Origin: Phycisphaerales bacterium
GTDB taxonomy: Bacteria > Planctomycetota > Phycisphaerae > WQYP01
NCBI GenBank assembly: GCA_009781185.1
Contig: WQYP01000024.1
Coordinates: 1 to 36,593, forward strand
Direction: 5' to 3'
Length of the DNA: 36,593 bases
In this document: positions 31,171 through 36,593 of the stretch, in pieces
Layout of the letters: every line of letters begins with the position of its first letter
How positions within the stretch are numbered: position 1 is the first letter of the stretch
The notes under the pieces: model-generated
Seen by the model: only the letters and a program-made list of their open reading frames with translations
What the model was told of the DNA's origin: nothing
Database searches by the model: none
Translations under genes and position numbers: made by a program

Positions 31171-31198
31171 TAGCCTTGCGTGGAAACGCAAGGCTATT
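31171..31198. repeat. AGCCTTGCGTGGAAACGCAAGGCT hairpin
   Basis: A perfect AGCCTTGCGT / ACGCAAGGCT hairpin with a GGAA loop, the minimal unit of the composite repeats at 338 and 9300. It is the only structure I can see in the 31093-31466 gap, which otherwise must hold the divergent promoters of the STAS and VWA genes. Confidence 0.65.
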
Positions 31199-31466
31199 AA
31201 ATGTGTCAGCGGTGGCATGTGACAGCGGAGTGGTTGACAGAATTGTCAGCAGAACGAGGGGGGAAAGGAGGAAAGGGCGGGCAGGCGATGGGGGAAGGAA
31301 AAGCCGTAAGTATCGGTGGATAGCGGAGTTCCCTTGGAAAAGGAGAGCGGATTTGGGCGGAATGGGAGATTTCGTGCTGCGGCACAGGGGTTGCCTAAGC
31401 AGAACTCTGAATGCCAAACGCAGCGTTCAATGCAGGTCCGTGGCGTGAAAGTGATGGAGGTGCCTT

Positions 31467-32486
31467 ATGACACAAGCGACGCAAATCAATGCACAGATGG
31501 AAAACAATCCGTTGGAGGAACAGGGAGATGTCGGAATGCCGGCGTGGCTGGAGGCGGTGTTTCCGTGGTCGGTGAGCGTGACGGGGCACCTGGGGCTGTT
31601 TCTGGTATTTGCGTTCGTGTTGTACGTCAGTGTGCATCAGGCGGTGGATGACACGGTACCGATCGTGATTCCGATGTTTGTTCCGGACGCGAGCAACTTG
31701 CAGCAGGTGGAATATAAGGGAACTGGTAATCTGGAGAGTAATACGGCGCAGAACCTCAAGTTTACCACGACGGATGGTTGGGCGCAGACGGAATCGCTGG
31801 ACAATGTGGCGGGCATGCTCAGTGGTGGCCCGGGGGATTACATGGCGAACATGATTGCCGTCGGAACAGACGCACATGTTGGGAAAGGACCAGGCGGTGC
31901 GGGGAATGGGGCCGGGGGCGTGCTGGCGCCGTACGGGGTGCCGAACCTTGGCGGGAGGATCGGAACGAAGTTTTACGGGCTGCCGTCGGCCAAAAAGATT
32001 GTGTATATCCTGGACCATTCGGGTTCGATGCTCGATACGTTTGATTTTCTGCGTCAGGAGGCGATTCGGGCGGTCAATGCCATGCTTCCGGTGCAGTCCT
32101 TCAGCGTGGTGATGTTCTCGGAACGTGAGTCGGTCATTTTTCCGCAGTTGCAGCGAGCGACGACGGAAACGAAAAAGGATTTCGCCTCAAAACTGCAGAA
32201 TTTCCGGGCACAGGGGATGAACGACGACCTGCTGGATCCGGCCCTGAAGGCGTTCGAAGCGGCGTTTGCAATGCAACCGGAAGAAATTTGCTTCTTGACC
32301 GACGGCCGCTTTGATCCGCGACTGATCGACATCGTGACGAACCGCTTGAACAAGGCCAGGAAAGTACGTGTGAACACCCTCGCGTTCGTCATCAATGATC
32401 CGACCTCCGAAGACCAGCTCAAGGAATTGGCCAGGAAGAACGGCGGATCGTACAAGTTTGTTTCAGAAAAGGACCTTGGGAAGTAA
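31467..32486 (+). CDS. VWA-domain membrane protein
   Basis: A 339-residue protein. One transmembrane helix, near residues 40-60 (HLGLFLVFAFVLYVSV), precedes a Gly-rich linker and a von Willebrand factor A domain from about residue 175. It contains the MIDAS motif DHSGSM (D-x-S-x-S), then IRAVNAMLPVQSFSVVMFSE and EEICFLTDGRFDPRLIDIV with the later MIDAS Asp region. In planctomycetes such proteins resemble exported VWA proteins of the TadG or BatA type, but no secretion or ATPase genes accompany it. GGAGG precedes the ATG. It converges with the next gene, the stops being one base apart. Confidence 0.82.
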   Translation: MTQATQINAQMENNPLEEQGDVGMPAWLEAVFPWSVSVTGHLGLFLVFAFVLYVSVHQAVDDTVPIVIPMFVPDASNLQQVEYKGTGNLESNTAQNLKFTTTDGWAQTESLDNVAGMLSGGPGDYMANMIAVGTDAHVGKGPGGAGNGAGGVLAPYGVPNLGGRIGTKFYGLPSAKKIVYILDHSGSMLDTFDFLRQEAIRAVNAMLPVQSFSVVMFSERESVIFPQLQRATTETKKDFASKLQNFRAQGMNDDLLDPALKAFEAAFAMQPEEICFLTDGRFDPRLIDIVTNRLNKARKVRVNTLAFVINDPTSEDQLKELARKNGGSYKFVSEKDLGK

Positions 32487-32487
32487 C

Positions 32488-33030
32488 TCAATGCTTCGGC
32501 TCCTCCTGCCCCTCTCCCCCTTCCTTCCTCTTCCGCTTGACCGCCTGAAAATACTGCATCGCATTGTTGCTGATGCCCACGGTAAGTCCTCCCGCCGGTT
32601 CCCATCCGTCCGCCAGAAACTTGTTCACCGCCGTCTCCAGCAAATACATCGCCTGATTCATGATGATATGATATTCCATCCCACCCGCTTTGGCCTGTCC
32701 CTGCATCTGCCCTGCCGCCCCCGTGCTTGCCGTGCCCGACGGCGAATTCGCACTCATCGTGATCGTCCCGTGACTCTCCTTCCCTCCTCCCTCCTTGCTC
32801 TTGGCCTCTTTCCAGTACCCCGTATCACCTTCGCCCCCATCCTCTCCCGGCCCGTCATCGTCCATCGACAACGCCGACGTGTCCTTCTCTTCCATCAGCA
32901 ATTTGATTTCCGCGACCATGATTCCCTGTCGGACCGCCGCCTGTTCAGCCTCATGCCGGCTCGTAGCCGTCAACACAATCTGCACATCTTCCCCGGTTTC
33001 CTTGTTCGCACCCGTTACGGAATACTTCAT
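32488..33030 (-). CDS. Uncharacterised protein with T2SSF-N-like start and DUF1737-like end
   Basis: A 180-residue soluble protein in three parts. Residues 1-45, KYSVTGANKETGEDVQIVLT followed by EAEQAAVRQGIMVAEI, resemble the small N-terminal domain of type II secretion F proteins. A central acidic, Gly/Ser-rich linker follows. The C-terminus, MEYHIIMNQAMYLLETAVNK then FLADGWEPAGGLTVG, resembles DUF1737, a short domain of unknown role. The start at 33030 follows AAGGAG by about 9 bases. Function unknown; both similarities are by eye. Confidence 0.6.
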   Translation of the reverse strand: MKYSVTGANKETGEDVQIVLTATSRHEAEQAAVRQGIMVAEIKLLMEEKDTSALSMDDDGPGEDGGEGDTGYWKEAKSKEGGGKESHGTITMSANSPSGTASTGAAGQMQGQAKAGGMEYHIIMNQAMYLLETAVNKFLADGWEPAGGLTVGISNNAMQYFQAVKRKRKEGGEGQEEPKH

Positions 33031-33114
33031 GCTCAAGCTCCTTCACAAGAAAGCTCGTTAGTGAATTGTCTTTCCGGCATTATACCGTCGATTCCCCACC
33101 TCAACACCCATCTG

Positions 33115-33133
33115 CATGGGCATCCCGCCCATG
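33115..33133. repeat. CATGGGCATCCCGCCCATG hairpin
   Basis: A partial copy of the nested inverted repeat at 23378-23427, only the first hairpin. It is in the 33031-33255 gap after the CXXX operon and next to its terminator. Confidence 0.55.
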
Positions 33134-33150
33134 TCCCCAACACAACCCCA

Positions 33151-33178
33151 AAAAGCCCAGGGATTGCAATCCCTGGGC
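33151..33178 (-). terminator. Terminator of the CXXX-peptide operon
   Basis: On the minus strand the perfect stem GCCCAGGGATTG / CAATCCCTGGGC is followed by TTTTTGGGG. It lies 78 bp after the accessory gene stop. Same stem type as 11611 and 24182. Confidence 0.75.
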
Positions 33179-33255
33179 ACGACGGACTCCAGCACGCCAT
33201 CCGAAACACGACTGTCAGGCAGCGCGTAGTGATTCCACGACGAGAGCACACAACG

Positions 33256-33555
33256 TTACTTTTGTACGCAACCGCATTCTTCCCGCTCCAGCAAAAATAT
33301 CTCACACGTATTGAAATCGATTTCCCAACTGCCTGTTTTACTGCTCTCCCAGTGATACTCCGCAGCTCGATCGTCCCACCACTTTTGGAACTTCGTGCCG
33401 GTCGCTCCCATGTCGGCGACAACTTTCTCATAAAGCGTCTGATCCTTGGGATCAACGATCATAAACAGCTCCTTGAGCGAATTGCGCCGCTCGAAAAGCT
33501 TCTGGATTTCACTGCGCTGCTCCGGAGTCACGCGGCCGACGATCTTCTTATTCAT
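33256..33555 (-). CDS. CXXX-repeat peptide modification system accessory protein
   Basis: A 99-residue protein. VGRVTPEQRSEIQKLFERRN, SLKELFMIVDP, LYEKVVADMGATGTKFQKWW and EYHWESSKTGSWEIDFNTCE match my memory of the small protein named CXXX repeat peptide modification system protein, which accompanies the rSAM maturase and Cys-repeat precursor in Bacteroidetes. The charged, helical N-terminus followed by a WxxxxGSWEIDF strand resembles small partner or scaffold proteins in RiPP systems; a role as precursor-binding or docking subunit is inference. The C-terminus ends with a CGC motif. GGGAG precedes the ATG at 33555, which lies 40 bp after the maturase stop; same operon. Confidence 0.75.
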   Translation of the reverse strand: MNKKIVGRVTPEQRSEIQKLFERRNSLKELFMIVDPKDQTLYEKVVADMGATGTKFQKWWDDRAAEYHWESSKTGSWEIDFNTCEIFLLEREECGCVQK

Positions 33556-33595
33556 GGTTTGAAACTCCCTCTGGTTGCGTTGTGTATCCGTATTT

Positions 33596-35836
33596 TCAAC
33601 ATTCTTCGACTTTCCCTTGAGGTTTGTCTTTCTTCATCAATTTGTCGAACGGATCCAAGTAATCGATTTCGGGAATCGAGACGTCTTCCTTCAGGAACAG
33701 CGGCTCGATTAACGTCCGGGAAGTGTTCCGCTCCAGATGCGCGTATACGCATTGTTGCCGCGATGGCGTGTTGACCTCCAACGTCGTCTCGCGATTCAGG
33801 AAAATACAGCGTTTGCAATGATACGCATCGCACTTTTCACAGATCGGCGCGTGATCGAGTTGCAAAAGCTGTTTATTCTTGATCGGGATTTCGTGCGTTT
33901 TCAAGACGGTATCGATGTCCGTGATTTTTCGCGGATTGGCTGAATTTGGCTTCGCTTCGGAAATGCCCAGATAATAAAATCCGGGGCAGAGATAAAAACC
34001 GCCGTCCGGCGAGACCGTCAGATGTTTGATCCCCGCGTCGCAATGGTTCGGCTCCGTGAGCATCAGCCGATCGGTCAGGAACGACAGTTCCAACGGCTTT
34101 TTCTCCTCCCGCTCCGGCAACCAGGCGGCGACTGATTCGAGCACGGAACGATACGTGGTAAAATCCTCCTCGTTCGCCTGGGCCAGATTTTTAATGAACA
34201 AGGAGATGCGATCGTAAGCCAGCGAGTGCTTCGCCAGCCAGTCCGGCAGCTTCGGAAGATTCTCCCGGTTCATCCGCAAAATCAGCGAGGTTCCGCTGAA
34301 ACTATCGTTCCAGGTATCTGTTTCGAAATCGAAGACATCCAGCGAGGTATCCGCCGCATGATTTTCTTTCGCGGCGATCGGCCTCAGGAGAACGTGATCG
34401 CACTCGTTCAAAGCGTTGCGAAATTCCGGGGAAAGCGGCTCGTTGCCGACGATGACATTGAGGGTGAGATTGTTCGTGAGGCCGTAATAGACCAGTTTTT
34501 GGAGGGTTTCGACCGACATTTTTTCGCCGGGCTTTTCCGAATTCGGCGACGGATAATGGCAGAATGACGAGGCCGAGCTGTTCGCCAAGACCATCAGCGA
34601 TTGCATACCTTTGCGCACGCGGAGATTTTGCACGCGAATATCTTTTTCTGGTGGCGGCACGATACGGTCAAGCTTATTCCAGAGGTAATTGTTCGCCCTC
34701 ACTCGGGCCTTGTGCAATTTGCAGATGTACGTCGCTCGTTGGAAAATCGTGTCCGTGTCGGCGGCATCATAGTTATATGCCTGGCACCAAGCACAACCGG
34801 AAGCAACCTCACAGTCAAGACATTCGGCCGGAGACTGGTTGCAACGCGTCAAAGTCAGGAACGGACGGAGTTTGTTCAGATCGTAACCGACCTCTTTATT
34901 CCCGACGGTAATTTCTTTTTTCTTTTCCAATGAATACTGTGCGAAACGGATGCAGGGGTGGAAGTTGCCTTTCGTATCGATGGAAAGCATTCTCCCGGCA
35001 CCGCACCAATTCTCGTTTTGTAACTGGCGATCCATCTGAAATCCGATAGATCGGTCGAATAACGTACATTTATTTTCGGCATACAATTGCTGCTCAATGA
35101 TTGTATTTGCCAGAGCGATCAATTGTTGCTCGAAAATCCCGTCATCCCCATCTTGCCAGACGTTTTCAAAAACGACGTTCATGGCGACTTCATGGATTCC
35201 GAGATTCCAGAGATGCAAAACGGAATCCTTGACCAAATGAAGATCATCATGAGAAATCGTCGCTTTCGTATGACTCGCCGCGAATTGCTTCTGCCACAGC
35301 GGAATCTGACGCACAATCTCGTCATAGCACCCTTTTCCATCCGGATAAACACGTTGCATATCGTGTTTTTCTTTTGTGCCGTCGATGGAAATCCCGATGC
35401 TCAAGTGTGTTCCATTTTTTTCGATGAAACGCTGCACGTCCACATGATCGTAAAGAAGCCCGTTCGTGGACAAACTGATACGATAATTGTCAAACCACGG
35501 ATGATCCAGCTCATACATGCGAAGTTTGAGATAATCGCATATTTGATCCAGAAGCCCGATTTCCAGCAGGGGTTCTCCGCCGATGAACTCCCAAATGACC
35601 CTCTGTTCATTGAAAATATTACGATGGGAGAGCAGGTAATCAATGTTCTTCCTAGCAGTTGCCAAGGTCATGACAGTAAAAGAGTTTTTGCCGCAGATAT
35701 AACAGTACTTGCACCGGAGCTGGCAATTCTCCGTGAGAATGAACGTGATATTGCGGGCCTTGTCTTCTCCCCAAGCGTTGATCTTCCGGGTCAACTGAAT
35801 GTCTGTCTTTTCAACTGGCTCGTGAGGATGAGTCAT
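33596..35836 (-). CDS. Radical SAM/SPASM peptide maturase, apparent two-module fusion
   Basis: A 746-residue enzyme expected to modify the Cys-repeat peptide encoded upstream. Residues 38-45, CQLRCKYC, are the CxxxCxxC site for the SAM [4Fe-4S] cluster; WEFIGGEPLLE (86-89 GGEP) binds SAM. A SPASM-type region follows with Cys278, 295, 332, 339, 342, 348, 351 and 372. The second half (about 400-746) lacks a CxxxCxxC motif but has its own late Cys cluster: 599, 617, 666, 669, 674, 677 and 696. This suggests a radical SAM maturase fused to the separate protein called CXXX repeat peptide maturase in other genomes. Starts: ATG 35836 preferred, GTG 35893 possible; neither has a strong ribosome site. 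Composition is AT-richer than most neighbours. Confidence 0.82.
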   Translation of the reverse strand: MTHPHEPVEKTDIQLTRKINAWGEDKARNITFILTENCQLRCKYCYICGKNSFTVMTLATARKNIDYLLSHRNIFNEQRVIWEFIGGEPLLEIGLLDQICDYLKLRMYELDHPWFDNYRISLSTNGLLYDHVDVQRFIEKNGTHLSIGISIDGTKEKHDMQRVYPDGKGCYDEIVRQIPLWQKQFAASHTKATISHDDLHLVKDSVLHLWNLGIHEVAMNVVFENVWQDGDDGIFEQQLIALANTIIEQQLYAENKCTLFDRSIGFQMDRQLQNENWCGAGRMLSIDTKGNFHPCIRFAQYSLEKKKEITVGNKEVGYDLNKLRPFLTLTRCNQSPAECLDCEVASGCAWCQAYNYDAADTDTIFQRATYICKLHKARVRANNYLWNKLDRIVPPPEKDIRVQNLRVRKGMQSLMVLANSSASSFCHYPSPNSEKPGEKMSVETLQKLVYYGLTNNLTLNVIVGNEPLSPEFRNALNECDHVLLRPIAAKENHAADTSLDVFDFETDTWNDSFSGTSLILRMNRENLPKLPDWLAKHSLAYDRISLFIKNLAQANEEDFTTYRSVLESVAAWLPEREEKKPLELSFLTDRLMLTEPNHCDAGIKHLTVSPDGGFYLCPGFYYLGISEAKPNSANPRKITDIDTVLKTHEIPIKNKQLLQLDHAPICEKCDAYHCKRCIFLNRETTLEVNTPSRQQCVYAHLERNTSRTLIEPLFLKEDVSIPEIDYLDPFDKLMKKDKPQGKVEEC

Positions 35837-35911
35837 CTGGTTATACTCTGGCTTGAAAGTTTTGTGGACGGAAACCGTGTTACTATTACACACAAATGTT
35901 TACTTGATATC

Positions 35912-35970
35912 TTTGCGAAACAACCGGGCGGCGGATCTTTTGGCTCACGCCGCTCCGGTCGTTTCGCAAG
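35912..35970. promoter_or_regulatory. Stem-loop between precursor and maturase genes
   Basis: TTGCGAAACAACCGGGCGGC at 35913-35932 pairs with the downstream CGCTCCGGTCGTTTCGCAA segment ending at 35969, a stem of about 20 bp with a few mismatches and a ~14-base loop. No T-run follows on the minus strand, so it is more likely a transcript stabiliser or partial attenuator than a full terminator. It is the only feature in the 35837-36021 gap. Confidence 0.6.
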
Positions 35971-36021
35971 ACATATTGCTCAACTGTTGTTTTCTGCCAT
36001 TTGGAAGGAAAATGAGGAGAA

Positions 36022-36249
36022 TTAATAGTTGTAATTGTTGCGCTTGCAACCGCCGGCACAGGTGCTATCACAGGTTCCATCACAATTGGAATAGCAGCTA
36101 TTATAAGCACAACTACTAGCCACACGGATGTCCCGATTCACGCCTGCGGTTTCTGTTCGCCATGATGGCGACGACCACGGGGCTGCACCCGACGCTTTGT
36201 TCGTCTTCTTGAAAAAAGCACGACGAGGTTCCATCAACATTCCGGGCAT
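36022..36249 (-). CDS. CXXX-repeat RiPP precursor peptide
   Basis: A 75-residue peptide. Residues 1-46 form a polar, basic leader (PRRAFFKKTNKASGAAPWS onward). Residues 47-68 are the core: Cys47, 52, 56, 60, 64 and 68, that is one CX4C step and four CXXX steps with small or polar residues between (YSN, DGT, DST, AGG). The tail is KRNNYNY. The start at 36249 follows AGGAGA by 8 bases; an in-frame extension to 36300 has no such site. The next two genes on the strand are the maturase and accessory protein, which together fit the CXXX-repeat peptide system. The product probably carries thioether or another Cys-based crosslink, but no modification is proven. It is missed easily because it is short and low-complexity. 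Confidence 0.85.
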   Translation of the reverse strand: MPGMLMEPRRAFFKKTNKASGAAPWSSPSWRTETAGVNRDIRVASSCAYNSCYSNCDGTCDSTCAGGCKRNNYNY

Positions 36250-36370
36250 ACCAAATCTCCTATTGGTTCGCAGGAGGAAAAAGAAAAAGGATCCATCCAC
36301 CGCCTCCTGGTTCGATGGATAAATCGGTAAACGTTCCTTCGGTCACGCTCGAATGGGCAAATGCAATAAC

Positions 36371-36445
36371 ATCAGAGCCGCGAGCGTCAGCTCGCGCAGT
36401 GCGATTGTGCTCATGACTGCGTGAGCTTACGCTCTCGGCTCTGAT
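36371..36445. repeat. 75-bp palindromic repeat with variant arms
   Basis: Left arm ATCAGAGCCGCGAGCGTCAG and right arm GAGCTTACGCTCTCGGCTCT, with matching outer ends CAGAGCC / GGCTCTG and inner GCGAGCGT / ACGCTC pairing. Length 75 bp, as at 1344 and 14950. It lies about 120 bp upstream of the precursor start. The rest of 36446-36576 holds no gene I can support. Confidence 0.75.
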
Positions 36446-36576
36446 TGATTTTTTCTGGTGTCGGCCCCCCCCACATTGCCATGCGGCGATCCGAGAGTCG
36501 CGATCAAACTTCGTGGAGCGCGCGGAACATGCCCGCGTCACGCACATCACACATGAATTGAAGCCAATGTTAAACT

Positions 36577-36593
36577 GGGGGGGGGGGGGGGGG
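36577..36593. other. Terminal G-run, probably artefact
   Basis: Seventeen consecutive G at the extreme end, mirroring the C-runs at the left end. This is the classic sign of no-signal calls in two-colour sequencing carried into the assembly. Confidence 0.8.

Noticed and set aside
1261..36445. Recurring palindromes as a CRISPR array
   Set aside because: Copies are kilobases apart with no regular spacers and no cas genes.
36260..36550. 96-codon minus-strand frame upstream of the precursor
   Set aside because: Crosses the 36371 palindrome, overlaps the precursor leader region in another frame and has no recognisable domain.
1..36593. tRNA or rRNA genes
   Set aside because: I looked for GGTTCGAATCC-type T-arms and rRNA cores and saw none; a tRNAscan or covariance search would settle it.

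Overview
The window looks like one contig from an uncultured planctomycete, probably Phycisphaerae-like. This is inferred from gene content and from the many intergenic palindromes, not from a marker phylogeny. Supporting content includes a DUF4159 protein, paired bactofilins, BamA and Skp (so an outer membrane), a sulfatase, many small family-specific proteins, and conserved operons broken into pieces: rpsB without tsf, rpmI-rplT without infC, rnpA without yidC. The first ~130 bases (C-runs) and last 17 bases (G-run) look like read or assembly artefacts and should not be read as genome.

Layout. 131-4152: rnpA 3' end, a creatininase-family hydrolase, a six-helix membrane protein, an FAD oxidoreductase and a zinc-ribbon membrane protein whose 3' end is unclear. 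4476-6115: two consecutive bactofilins (the second with a zinc ribbon), two small repeat elements, then a small membrane protein overlapping an XRE-type regulator. 6517-11110: a large exported DUF4159 protein and a sugar-isomerase-like protein. 11208-12533 (minus): rpsB, a terminator and a small pyrophosphatase-like protein. 12740-21296 (minus): five closely spaced genes, namely a flavoprotein, a polysaccharide pyruvyl transferase, a glycosyltransferase, a secreted transglutaminase-like/discoidin-like protein and a sulfatase. The two transferases are visibly AT-richer than their surroundings. 21549-23070: two small planctomycete-type proteins and a DUF433/DUF4160/DUF2442 cluster resembling toxin-antitoxin parts. 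23491-24126: rpmI-rplT. 24235-30644: a lipoprotein, then bamA, skp, purF and a one-helix protein. 30736-33030: a STAS protein, a VWA protein and a small cytoplasmic protein.

The most interesting system is on the minus strand at 36249-33151. It is a RiPP-type cassette. It encodes a 75-aa precursor ending in regularly spaced cysteines (CX4C followed by four CXXX steps), a 746-aa radical SAM/SPASM protein that appears to fuse two maturase modules, and a 99-aa accessory protein, followed by an intrinsic terminator. It matches the organisation I remember for CXXX-repeat peptide modification systems, best known from Bacteroidetes. A strong stem-loop lies between precursor and maturase.

The second theme is repeats. 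A 75-91 bp palindromic element occurs at least seven times. Its outer ends are conserved and its inner arms differ between copies but keep pairing. One 75-bp copy sits in frame inside the transglutaminase-like gene and adds exactly 25 residues. Another supplies the C-terminus and stop codon of the pyrophosphatase-like gene, and a different palindrome forms part of the PurF propeptide. This resembles the Rickettsia palindromic elements in behaviour.
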